From: Bacillota bacterium
GTDB taxonomy: Bacteria > Bacillota > Clostridia > Christensenellales > Aristaeellaceae
Direction of reading: 5' to 3'
Assembly (NCBI GenBank): GCA_023413135.1
Contig: JAEZQK010000081.1
Location: 1-47,007, forward strand
Length of the DNA stretch: 47,007 nt
Shown: piece by piece, positions 7,575-15,628 of the stretch
Numbering within the stretch: position 1 is the stretch's first letter
Layout: every line of letters starts with the position of its first letter
Made by a program: the position numbers and the translations under genes
Notes under the pieces: generated by a model
Told to the model about the DNA's origin: nothing
Database searches by the model: none
What the model saw: only the letters and a program-made list of their open reading frames with translations

Positions 7575-7790
7575 CGGCGGAAAGCACGAAACGGCCTGAA
7601 GGCGCCAGGAAGCTTGCGGGCAATTTCCCGTTGAATGCCGGCTACTTAATAGACAACGGAAAGGCGCATTCAGTTTTACATGCGGTCATGATTTATGATT
7701 TTTTCAGATGTACGCAATGATAAACCATCCTGGTCATTGCATATGAATTATTGTTGCCTGACAAGCATAAATCTGGTATGATAGGTATGC

Positions 7791-7827
7791 AAAGAAGCGA
7801 AAGGGATTCCCTCTCCGCTTCTTTTTT
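7791..7827 (+). terminator. Intrinsic terminator upstream of the liv operon
   Basis: AAAGAAGCG (7791-7799) pairs with CGCTTCTTT (7816-7824), with an inner AGGG/CCCT pairing and a trailing T-run. Confidence 0.75.
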
Positions 7828-7902
7828 GTATATTCTCCCTCTATTTCGCATTTTGGAATGCAGGAGATTCAGGCGGACACATCAAAAATACGGCTATTTT
7901 TC

Positions 7903-7931
7903 TTGACAGCAGCATCTTTTTGCCATAAAAT
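7903..7931 (+). promoter_or_regulatory. Sigma-A promoter of the liv operon
   Basis: Perfect TTGACA (7903-7908), a 17-base spacer and TAAAAT (7926-7931). It lies about 60 bases before livG. Confidence 0.8.
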
Positions 7932-7992
7932 CTCAGTTATAATGCATATCCGGTTTTAATATGCCGGCAAGACAGGCGGAGGGATTGCCAGT

Positions 7993-8769
7993 ATGCAGGC
8001 GTTTGTCACCATGGAGAACCTATCCATGCGCTTTAGGGGCGTTCAGGCCATCGCGGGATTTTCCGGAACGCTTCAAAAGGGCGGCATATATGGCCTGATC
8101 GGTACCAACGGCGCGGGAAAAACGACGCTGATCAATATTTTATCAGGACAATTGAAACCCACCGGCGGGCAGGCTTTGCTGGAGGGCACCCGGCTGACAG
8201 GGCTTAGGCCCGACAGGGTGGCCCGCCTTGGCGTGGGCAGAACATATCAAAACCTGCGGCTGTTCGGCCGCATGACCTGCCTTGAAAACGTGCTCATCGG
8301 AGGTCAAATAGACAAGGGGTACAACTTTGCCCAGGCGCTGCTGGGCCTGCCTGCATATGGCCGGGGAGAGAGAAATATGCGGGATACCGCCAGGGAAATG
8401 CTTCAGTTGGTGGGGCTGTCGGGTCACGAAAACGACCGGGCCGATCAGCTCCCCTATGGCGGGCAGCGGCTTTTGGAGATTGCCAGAACCTTGGCGTCAA
8501 AGCCCAGGCTCCTCTTGCTGGATGAGCCGGCGGCGGGCATGAACCCGCGGGAGAGCGCCGATCTGATGGATACCATCCGCCAGCTTCGGGAGCAGTTCGG
8601 CCTGACCATCCTTCTTATTGAGCATGACATGAAGGTGGTCATGGGCCTGTGCCAGCATATTTTCGTAATGGCGTTTGGCGAAACCATCTTTGAAGGGCCG
8701 CCGGATGAGGTAAGCGAGAATCCCAAGGTGATCGAAGCTTATCTGGGGAGGGCTGCCAAACGTGCTTGA
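7993..8769 (+). CDS. livG: Branched-chain amino acid type ABC transporter ATPase (LivG-like)
   Basis: A 258-aa ATPase of the HAAT family, one of the two cytoplasmic motor subunits of a LivFGHM-type importer. Walker A GTNGAGKTT is at residues 37-45, the signature appears as LPYGGQRLLEIA, Walker B as LLLLDEP, and the switch His is in LLIEHDM. Length fits LivG. It is the first gene of a tightly packed five-gene transporter operon and overlaps livF by eight bases. Substrate could be amino acids, short amides or urea-like compounds; the downstream creatininase gene favours an amide or cyclic amide. Confidence 0.95.
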   Translation: MQAFVTMENLSMRFRGVQAIAGFSGTLQKGGIYGLIGTNGAGKTTLINILSGQLKPTGGQALLEGTRLTGLRPDRVARLGVGRTYQNLRLFGRMTCLENVLIGGQIDKGYNFAQALLGLPAYGRGERNMRDTAREMLQLVGLSGHENDRADQLPYGGQRLLEIARTLASKPRLLLLDEPAAGMNPRESADLMDTIRQLREQFGLTILLIEHDMKVVMGLCQHIFVMAFGETIFEGPPDEVSENPKVIEAYLGRAAKRA

Positions 8770-9466
8770 ACTTACAGGGGTCAGCGTTTCCTATGGGGCC
8801 ATCCGCGCGGTGCGGGATGTATCCCTTCGGGTGGATAAAGGTGAGACCGTGGCGTTGATCGGCGCCAACGGTGCCGGGAAAACCACCATTCTGCAAACCA
8901 TATCCGGCCTTTTGCGCCCGGCGGTTGGTCAAATTTCGCTGTCGGGCAAGCCCATCGGCGGCCGCCCGGTTCATGACATCGTCAGGATGGGCTTGTCCCA
9001 TGTGCCTGAAGGGCGGCAGGTGTTCGCCGGCATGAGCATTTTGGAAAACTTAAGGCTGGGCGCATATTTTGTGACCGACAAAGAAACGATCCGCCGGCGG
9101 ATGGAACGGGTTTTTGCGCTTTTTCCGGTGCTTGAAAAGCGGCAAAAGCAGCTTGCGGGCACCTTGTCCGGTGGGGAGCAGCAGATGCTGGCCATCGGGC
9201 GGGGCTTGATGGCCGACCCGAAGATGCTGCTGTTGGATGAGCCTTCCCTGGGCCTCTCCCCTTTGATGACCCAGACGGTGTTTGATGTGCTGGCCGAGCT
9301 CAAATCCCAGGGCATCACCATGCTCCTGGTGGAGCAAAACGCCTATGAAGCATTGGAGATATCTCACCGGGCCTATATTTTGGAAAACGGGCAGGTTTCC
9401 ATGACCGGGGACAGCGCTTCGCTGATCGATGATCCCCTCGTCAAGACCGCCTATCTGGGGAGGTGA
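8762..9466 (+). CDS. livF: Branched-chain amino acid type ABC transporter ATPase (LivF-like)
   Basis: The second ATPase of the importer, 234 aa. Walker A GANGAGKTT, signature LSGGEQQMLAIG, Walker B MLLLDEP and the H-loop replaced by the LivF-typical LLVEQN are all visible. The start overlaps the livG end, and the stop overlaps the livH ribosome binding site. Length is typical. Confidence 0.95.
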   Translation: MLELTGVSVSYGAIRAVRDVSLRVDKGETVALIGANGAGKTTILQTISGLLRPAVGQISLSGKPIGGRPVHDIVRMGLSHVPEGRQVFAGMSILENLRLGAYFVTDKETIRRRMERVFALFPVLEKRQKQLAGTLSGGEQQMLAIGRGLMADPKMLLLDEPSLGLSPLMTQTVFDVLAELKSQGITMLLVEQNAYEALEISHRAYILENGQVSMTGDSASLIDDPLVKTAYLGR

Positions 9467-9471
9467 GAGGA

Positions 9472-10374
9472 ATGGCTTTTTCCTATATACTGACGCAATT
9501 GGTGAACGGCCTCAAGCTGGGCAGCATCTACGCCATCGTAGCCACGGGATATTCCATTGTGTACAGCATCCTTCGCCTGATCAACTTCGTCCATGGCGAC
9601 ATTTTGTGCGTAGGGGTATATGCCGCCTACATGATGCTCACCTTTCTCGTGGCACCGCTGCCTGTAGCCATCGTCTGCGCCATGGTCACATCCATGGCCC
9701 TTGGCATCGTGGTGGAGCGCATCGCCTACCGGCCGCTCCGGGTACGGGGCGGCGGCGAAGAAGCGGTGATGATGACATCCATCGCCGTATCCATGTTTTT
9801 GCAAAATCTGATGACCATGCTGTTTTCAGCCCAGAGCAAGGCATTCAAGCTGCCCGAAGGCTTGACCCGTCTTCATCAGTTCGGCTTTATCACCTTGTCC
9901 ACCATGAACCTTTTAACCTTTGCCTTGACGGCCGTGCTGCTCACAGGGCTGAACTTCATCATCCGCCGGACAAGGATCGGCATGGCCATGCGGGCCTGTA
10001 CGGACAACCCCCGGGCTGCCAGGCTGATGGGCATCAACTTAAACGGCGTGGTCACCTTCTCCTTTGCCGTAGGTTCCGCATTGGCGGCGGTGGCCGGTAT
10101 CATGCTGGCGGGAGAATACAAGACCATCGATCCCCTGATGGGCTTTGTGCCCGGGGTGAAATCCTTTGTGGCGGCTGTGCTGGGCGGCATCGGCAGCCTT
10201 TCCGGGGCGGTGCTGGGCGGCGTTCTTTTAGGTGTGGCGGAGATGCTGTTTGCGGGGCTCCTGCCCCCCGCCTGGTCCGTGTACAGGGATGCGCTGGTGT
10301 TCGTCATCCTGATCCTGATGCTCCTTATCAAGCCCAACGGCCTGCTGGGCGCAAAAAGCGGGAGGAGGAGCTGA
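9472..10374 (+). CDS. livH: Branched-chain amino acid type ABC transporter permease (LivH-like)
   Basis: A 300-aa integral membrane permease with about eight hydrophobic segments and the LivH-typical N-terminus (LTQLVNGLKLGSIYAIVATG) and ALRACTDN-like loop (MAMRACTDNPRAARLMGI), which couples to the ATPase. I chose ATG 9472 over GTG 9463 because GGGGAGG (9457-9463) is eight bases upstream. One base separates its stop from livM. Confidence 0.94.
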   Translation: MAFSYILTQLVNGLKLGSIYAIVATGYSIVYSILRLINFVHGDILCVGVYAAYMMLTFLVAPLPVAIVCAMVTSMALGIVVERIAYRPLRVRGGGEEAVMMTSIAVSMFLQNLMTMLFSAQSKAFKLPEGLTRLHQFGFITLSTMNLLTFALTAVLLTGLNFIIRRTRIGMAMRACTDNPRAARLMGINLNGVVTFSFAVGSALAAVAGIMLAGEYKTIDPLMGFVPGVKSFVAAVLGGIGSLSGAVLGGVLLGVAEMLFAGLLPPAWSVYRDALVFVILILMLLIKPNGLLGAKSGRRS

Positions 10375-10375
10375 T

Positions 10376-11488
10376 ATGATGAAGATCGTTCGCAACAGCG
10401 CTTTCCGCTTCTGGGTATTCATCGCCCTCCCCGCGGCGCTGATCCTGCTATGCAGCCAAACGCTGCCCAGGTATTATGTGCAGCTCATCAACCTGGTGGG
10501 CATCAACATCATACTGGCCGCCAGCTTAAGCCTGTGCAACGGGTTTACGGGCATATTCTCCATGGGCCATGCCGGCTTTATGGCCATCGGCGCCTATTCT
10601 TCCGCGCTGCTCAGTATCCCTGCCGTCAAAAAGGCGGCGCTGCTCAAAAACCTGCCGGAGCTTTTGCAGCGGCTGGAAATCCCCTTCCTTCCGGCGCTTT
10701 TGATTGGCGGCCTCATCGCCGCGGCGGTGGCGCTATTGATCGGCTTTCCTGTATTGCGTTTCAAGGGCCATTACCTGTCGGTTGCCACTCTGGGGCTGAT
10801 CGTCATCATACGGGCCGTGATCCAAAACAATCCCGACATTACCAACGGCGCCAAGGGGCTTACCTCCATCCCTTCCCTATCCAACACATGGAACATTTAC
10901 GGCATCATGATCCTGATGATGTACATCCTCCACCGCACCCTCCATTCCGCCTATGGGCGGGGGATGATCGCCATCAGGGATGATATGGTGGCAGCCCAGT
11001 CGCTGGGGGTGAGCCTTACAAAGCACCGGCTGATGGCCTTTTGCATCAGCGCCTTCATGGCAGCGGTGGCCGGAGGCTTGTGGGCACACCTGATCAAGGT
11101 GATCTCACCTTCGTTCTTCTTCTATGACAAAACCTTCGTGATTGTGGAGACCTCCATCATCGGCGGCATGTATTCCTTAAGCGGCGCGGTCATCGGCGCC
11201 CTCATCATGACGTTTGTGCCGGAATACCTGTCCAGCCTGGAGGGAGGCATCTCCATCCTGGGGATACAGATCCCCCCGATCTACGGAGCAGCACAGCTCA
11301 TTTTGTCGGCGCTTTTGATCGTTATCATCATCTTCCGCCGCCAGGGGTTGATGGGCTACAGCGACATTCTGGTGGACAGCTGGTTTGACCCGGCTGTTTA
11401 CCGCGGAGCGGTGAGCAAAAAAGAGTACACCGCCCTTTTCAATGCATTTGCAGGGCTCTTTCACCGCCGCAAGGACACCAATGTTTGA
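10376..11488 (+). CDS. livM: Branched-chain amino acid type ABC transporter permease (LivM-like)
   Basis: A 370-aa permease, the partner of LivH. The family segments NIILAASLSLCNGFTGIFSM, GHAGFMAIGAY and the coupling loop GRGMIAIRDDMVAAQSLG are present, along with many membrane segments. Start ATG 10376 (or 10379) follows a GGAGGAGGAG. The C-terminal tail is somewhat long and basic. It is followed after 51 bases by the binding protein. Confidence 0.93.
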   Translation: MMKIVRNSAFRFWVFIALPAALILLCSQTLPRYYVQLINLVGINIILAASLSLCNGFTGIFSMGHAGFMAIGAYSSALLSIPAVKKAALLKNLPELLQRLEIPFLPALLIGGLIAAAVALLIGFPVLRFKGHYLSVATLGLIVIIRAVIQNNPDITNGAKGLTSIPSLSNTWNIYGIMILMMYILHRTLHSAYGRGMIAIRDDMVAAQSLGVSLTKHRLMAFCISAFMAAVAGGLWAHLIKVISPSFFFYDKTFVIVETSIIGGMYSLSGAVIGALIMTFVPEYLSSLEGGISILGIQIPPIYGAAQLILSALLIVIIIFRRQGLMGYSDILVDSWFDPAVYRGAVSKKEYTALFNAFAGLFHRRKDTNV

Positions 11489-11539
11489 ACATAACGCGGC
11501 TAACCGCGATATGGAATATGGAAGCAGGAGGGTATTACC

Positions 11540-12697
11540 ATGAAACTATGCAAGGGGCTCCTTTGCGCGGTCCTCTCCCTTATGCTGGTTCTGGGAACCG
11601 CAAGCTTTGCCCTGGCCGATGAAGCGGCAATCAAAATCGGCGCGATCTACAACGTCACAGGCGGCCAGGCTTCCCTGGACCAGCCGTCCCTCAACGGCTT
11701 TTTGATGGCTGCGGAGGAGATCAACGCGGCCGGCGGCATCGGCGGCAAGAAGGTGGAAGTCGTCGCCATCGACGGGAAAACCGAGCAGGATGCCGTATCC
11801 AACGCCGTCACCAAGATGATCGATGTGGACAAGGTTTCCGTAGTGGCTGGCCTTTCCGACTCCAACTATGCGCTGGTGGCCGGCAACATCGCCCAGGAAG
11901 CTGGCATTCCCTTCATCACCTCCGGCGCCACGCTGCCCACCCTGCCCGACCTGGTAGGCGACAAGGCGTTCCTGGCGGCCTTTGGCGACAACGTTCAGGC
12001 CTATGCCTGCGCCGACTATCTGTTTAAGGACCTGGGCCTCACCAAGTGCTACCTGCTCACCGACATGTCCATGGAGTTCACCACCACATTGGCCTCCTTC
12101 TTCAAGGAGCGCTTTGAAGAGCTGGGCGGCACCTTTGTGCTGGAAGACATCTATATGAACAAGGACCCCGACTTCTCCGCGCAGATCGACCGCTTCCTGG
12201 CCAACGGTTCGGAAGCCCAGGCCATCTTCGTGGCCGGTGTTCCGGATGATGCGGGCGTTATCGTCAAGCAGTTCCGTGACAAGGGCATCACCCAGCCCAT
12301 CATTTCCGGCGACGGCTTTGACACGCCGCTGCTGATGGAAGTGGCCGGCGACGCCGCCGAGGGCGTGCTGGTAGGCACCCATGCCTCCTTGAAGAACCAG
12401 AGCGAAAAGGTGCAAAACTTCGTCAAGGCCTATACCGCCAAATACGGCGCAGCCCCCGAAAACGCCTTTGCAGCCCTGGGCTACGACACCATGTACCTGC
12501 TGGCCGATGTCATTGGCCGCGCCGCCTCCCTCTCCGGGGATGACATCGCCGCCGCCATCGGCTCCACCGCAGGCCTTGCCGGCGTTACCGGCACCATCAC
12601 CTACAAGGATGGCAGCCATGTGCCCATGAAGTCCGTCACCATCAACACGGTGAAGGATGGCGCCTTCGAATTCGTCAAAGAAGTGACCTTCGAATAA
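11540..12697 (+). CDS. Branched-chain amino acid type ABC transporter substrate-binding protein
   Basis: A 385-aa periplasmic-binding-fold protein (Peripla_BP_6 type). A signal peptide covers residues 1-26 with an AxA-type cleavage (SFALA before DEA). There is no lipobox cysteine at the junction, which is unusual for a Firmicutes binding protein. The mature start IKIGAIYNVTGGQASLDQPS and the INAAGGIGGKKVEVV segment are typical of the family. It captures the ligand for LivFGHM. It is encoded last in the transporter operon, where the usual order puts it first. A strong hairpin follows. Confidence 0.93.
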   Translation: MKLCKGLLCAVLSLMLVLGTASFALADEAAIKIGAIYNVTGGQASLDQPSLNGFLMAAEEINAAGGIGGKKVEVVAIDGKTEQDAVSNAVTKMIDVDKVSVVAGLSDSNYALVAGNIAQEAGIPFITSGATLPTLPDLVGDKAFLAAFGDNVQAYACADYLFKDLGLTKCYLLTDMSMEFTTTLASFFKERFEELGGTFVLEDIYMNKDPDFSAQIDRFLANGSEAQAIFVAGVPDDAGVIVKQFRDKGITQPIISGDGFDTPLLMEVAGDAAEGVLVGTHASLKNQSEKVQNFVKAYTAKYGAAPENAFAALGYDTMYLLADVIGRAASLSGDDIAAAIGSTAGLAGVTGTITYKDGSHVPMKSVTINTVKDGAFEFVKEVTFE

Positions 12698-12712
12698 GAA
12701 GTGAAGCCTGAA

Positions 12713-12748
12713 ACGGGGAAACTCCTTTCATAAAAAGGGTTTCCCCGT
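12713..12748 (+). terminator. Strong hairpin after the binding-protein gene
   Basis: ACGGGGAAAC (12713-12722) pairs perfectly with GTTTCCCCGT (12739-12748), with an inner CCTTT/AAAGG pairing. No real T-run follows, so it may be a partial terminator or an mRNA 3'-end stabiliser that reduces read-through into the creatininase gene. Confidence 0.65.
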
Positions 12749-12787
12749 CCTCTTCCGGAAGGATGAATGAGAAAATGACACTCTGCA

Positions 12788-12816
12788 TTGTTTGGAGTGC
12801 GGCGTGTTGATATAAT
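12788..12816 (+). promoter_or_regulatory. Candidate promoter of the creatininase-family gene
   Basis: TTGTTT (12788-12793), 17 bases, perfect TATAAT (12811-12816), 21 bases before the start. The -35 is weak. Confidence 0.5.
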
Positions 12817-12837
12817 CGGGAAAAGGAGGAAGATCAT

Positions 12838-13602
12838 ATGCACGAGGCATGGAAAATGACGGCCCACCAATTCAAGGCCGGCAAGTATGACAAGGCCATC
12901 CTAGCCCTGGGCTCCTGTGAGGCACACGGACAGCACCTGCCCCTGGGTACGGATACATGGGTCAGCTATATGGTGGCCGAAAAAATTGCCGACCGGGTAC
13001 CCGGCACCCTGGTGCTGCCGCCGGTGGCTGTTGGCGTCAGCGAGCATTATGCAGCGTTTCCCTTTACGCTGTATGTAAAAACCGATACCATGATCGCCAT
13101 AATCAAGGATATTCTCCGCTCCACCATCCTGGGCGGCATTGAAAAAATCTTTATCATGAACGGCCATGACGGCAACATCGCGCCCATTGAGGTGGCAGCC
13201 AGGGAAATCAAGATGGAGTTTCCCAAAGCCCACATCATTGCCCTGAACGATTGGTGGGTGGCCGCCGGAAAGCTTCTGCCCGCAGGAACCTTTGAGGTAT
13301 GGGACGGGCTGGGCCATGCCGGAGAAGGCGAAACCTCCATTGCGCTGCAATTGTTCGGCGAATGGTGCGAAATGGACCATGCGGCAGGCGTGGTGCCCGA
13401 TCGCCTGCCCGAGCACATGGATGTCAAATGGAGCTTTGCCGAGCTGACCAACACCGCCGCCACCGGCGATCCCACCAAGGGCACGAAGGAAAAAGGCGCT
13501 TTGATGGAAAAGGTGCTGGTGGAGCTTGTAGTAAATACGCTGAAAAAGCTGGACGCCACCGGTTGGGACTATACATCCAGCGTGTCTGCACAGAAATTCT
13601 GA
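12838..13602 (+). CDS. Creatininase family amidohydrolase
   Basis: A 254-aa binuclear-metal hydrolase of the creatininase superfamily, which includes creatinine amidohydrolase and N-formyl amide hydrolases. Metal ligands are visible: LGSCEAHGQHLPLGTD (Glu28, His30, Asp39), the NGHDGN loop and the GHAGEGETS helix. The start follows AAAGGAGG. Its place right after a liv-type importer suggests it opens or cleaves an amide or cyclic ureide brought in by that system. True creatinine as substrate is only one possibility, and no creatinase gene is near. Confidence 0.85.
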   Translation: MHEAWKMTAHQFKAGKYDKAILALGSCEAHGQHLPLGTDTWVSYMVAEKIADRVPGTLVLPPVAVGVSEHYAAFPFTLYVKTDTMIAIIKDILRSTILGGIEKIFIMNGHDGNIAPIEVAAREIKMEFPKAHIIALNDWWVAAGKLLPAGTFEVWDGLGHAGEGETSIALQLFGEWCEMDHAAGVVPDRLPEHMDVKWSFAELTNTAATGDPTKGTKEKGALMEKVLVELVVNTLKKLDATGWDYTSSVSAQKF

Positions 13603-13700
13603 TAAGTATTCTTTTTGTTTGGGTATGCAAGATCATTTTTCAGGAAAACATGCGCAGATTGATGGAGCATGCAACGAATTTCATCACAATCCGTATACAA

Positions 13701-13732
13701 AAAACCGCTGAGACCATTTGATCAGCGGTTTT
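13701..13732. terminator. Bidirectional terminator between convergent operons
   Basis: AAAACCGCTGA (13701-13711) pairs perfectly with TCAGCGGTTTT (13722-13732), with T-rich tracts on both outgoing strands. It serves the liv/creatininase side and the carbohydrate ABC operon. Confidence 0.8.
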
Positions 13733-13792
13733 CCTTTAACGAGCATCTCCCAATAGCTTTCTAACATCATAGTAAATACGCAAGGCCCTCTA

Positions 13793-14629
13793 TTACCCCT
13801 TTACCGCCCCTATGGAGATTCCTTTGATAAAATAGCGCTGAAAGGCAAGAAAGAACAGCACGATCGGCACTGCGGAGAGCGTAGCTCCCGCCATTTGCGG
13901 CCCGATGGTGGAAACGCCGTCTGCAAGGCCGATAAGGTAGCTCAGGGCCAAGGGGATCGTACGGTTGGCCTTGCTGGTAAGCATGATGTTCTGCCAGATA
14001 AAATCATTCCAGTTGCTGATGAAGGTGAAGATCATCAGCGCGCCGATCACCGGCTTTGTCAAAGGCAGGATGATCCTGGTAAAGAGGCGTATCTCTCCGC
14101 AGCCGTCGATGACCGCAGCCTCGATCATTTCATCCATCAGGGATGCCATGTACTGCTTGCACAGGAAGATGCCATAAGCGGCGTTGACGCTGGTCAGAAC
14201 CACGCCAATGGGCTTGTTTACAAGGCTCAGGGAATTGGCGATGATAAAATTGGGCACCATCAGAAGCTGCCTTGGCAGCATCATGGTTGCCATCAGCACG
14301 GCGAATAAAGCGCGCTTGCCCGCAAATTGCTTTTTCGCAAACACATAACCGCCCATGGCGGATATGCATACGGTGATCAGAACGGTCATGCCCGTAATAA
14401 AAAGGCTGTTTCCAAATGCCCTGAACATATCCACTTTCTTCAATACAGCTTTATAATTGTTCAAGCTAAGGTTGGTAAAGGGGTTCATGTCCATGGGAAC
14501 CATAAAAAACGCCATGCTGGGCTTGAAGCTGCCTGCTATCATCAAATAAAACGGCAGCAGGCTTACCGCCATCAATATCAGCAAAAGCACAAGCGAAAAC
14601 GTCAGTTTTCTTTTGCGCCGAGTGATCAT
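13793..14629 (-). CDS. Carbohydrate ABC transporter permease (MalG-type)
   Basis: A 278-aa permease with six hydrophobic segments and the coupling EAA loop (DEMIEAAVIDGCGEIRLFTRIILPL). It is the second permease of a CUT1 sugar importer. I chose ATG 14629 because AAAGGAG lies just upstream; a TTG at 14647 overlaps the previous gene's stop and that site. It is the last gene of a three-gene operon: binding protein, permease, permease. No ATPase is encoded, so a shared MsmK-type ATPase elsewhere is expected. Confidence 0.92.
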   Translation of the reverse strand: MITRRKRKLTFSLVLLLILMAVSLLPFYLMIAGSFKPSMAFFMVPMDMNPFTNLSLNNYKAVLKKVDMFRAFGNSLFITGMTVLITVCISAMGGYVFAKKQFAGKRALFAVLMATMMLPRQLLMVPNFIIANSLSLVNKPIGVVLTSVNAAYGIFLCKQYMASLMDEMIEAAVIDGCGEIRLFTRIILPLTKPVIGALMIFTFISNWNDFIWQNIMLTSKANRTIPLALSYLIGLADGVSTIGPQMAGATLSAVPIVLFFLAFQRYFIKGISIGAVKG

Positions 14630-14643
14630 AGATTCGGCTCCTT

Positions 14644-15540
14644 TCAATACTGCTCGCTGGAATTGGTTGTATGATATTGGAAAAGAACAAGCACGGCAAT
14701 GATCGCAAATAATACGATCCCCATGGCGGCCGCATAACCGTAACGGCCAAACTCAAACGCATTCCTGTAAACCATATACAAAATGGTGGTGGTCTTGTAG
14801 TTGGGCCCGCCTCCTGTGAGCAGATAGGGAACGACAAAAACCTGCAGGTTGGCAATGGTTGCCGTGATGAAAACAAACGTCAACGTAGGCCGGATCAGCG
14901 GCAGCGTAATGGCAAAGAACTTTTTTGTACGGGTGGCCCCTTCCAGTTCAGCCACCTCGTAATAATCCCTTGGGATATTGTCCATGGCCGCGGAGAACAG
15001 GATGATGGGCTGGGAGATGGAGAAGGTCATCACCAACGCCGACACCAGGGGGATAACCAGCTCCTTTCTTCCGAACCAGTCCAGGCGCTTGGTACCCAGC
15101 ACATCCATCAAGGAGGCGGAGAGGCCATATGCAGGGTTGAACATGAACTTCCATGCAATGGCCAGCGCCACCTGGCTGACGACCGATGTGATATAGAACA
15201 CCATTTTGGCGGAGCGCTGCAAATGCCTGGACCTGTCCTGGATGGTCCCGGCGATCCATAGCGATACCACAACGGTGCCGGGAATGATAATCAGGCACAT
15301 CTTCAAGGTGGCGCCGATGGCGCCAAGAAACATGGCATCACGGAAAAGCTCCGCAAAATTCAGAAACCCCACATAGCTGCTTTCCTTGTAAGTCACCTGA
15401 AACAGCGACATCACAAAGCCGTATACAAACGGATAGACGGTAAATACCGTCAAAAACACAAGCCACGGCAGCAGGAACAGATAGCAGACCACATTGTTTC
15501 TTCTTCGCTTTAATTTCAGGGATATTTGAGGGGCAAGCAT
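14644..15540 (-). CDS. Carbohydrate ABC transporter permease (MalF-type)
   Basis: A 298-aa CUT1 permease with six membrane segments and the EAA coupling loop (YYEVAELEGATRTKKFFAITLPL). It pairs with the downstream permease. The first residues (KLKRRRNNVVCYLFLLPWL) are typical of this subunit. An 88-base gap separates it from the binding-protein gene. Confidence 0.93.
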   Translation of the reverse strand: MLAPQISLKLKRRRNNVVCYLFLLPWLVFLTVFTVYPFVYGFVMSLFQVTYKESSYVGFLNFAELFRDAMFLGAIGATLKMCLIIIPGTVVVSLWIAGTIQDRSRHLQRSAKMVFYITSVVSQVALAIAWKFMFNPAYGLSASLMDVLGTKRLDWFGRKELVIPLVSALVMTFSISQPIILFSAAMDNIPRDYYEVAELEGATRTKKFFAITLPLIRPTLTFVFITATIANLQVFVVPYLLTGGGPNYKTTTILYMVYRNAFEFGRYGYAAAMGIVLFAIIAVLVLFQYHTTNSSEQY

Positions 15541-15628
15541 AGGACGGCCTCCCTTGCATGTACCGGAAACGGGGCTGCCATGCTATGATAAGCAGCCCCG
15601 CTTCCCTCACCCTTTCGCAGAGATTTCC

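Larger units (their letters stand above)
7575..7992. other. Intergenic region before the liv operon
   Basis: No gene seen. It contains a terminator (7791-7827) and the liv promoter (7903-7931), both listed separately. The stretch 7630-7790 is AT-rich with no structure I can name. Confidence 0.6.

Noticed and set aside
9429..10379. 316-aa open frame on the plus strand
   Set aside because: It overlaps livH in another frame and has His/Arg/Gly-rich low-meaning composition. livH has a proper site and motifs.
11546..12619. 357-aa open frame on the minus strand
   Set aside because: It is antisense to the binding-protein gene, which has a clear signal peptide and family motifs. The shadow frame is Gly/His/Val-rich and has no ribosome binding site.
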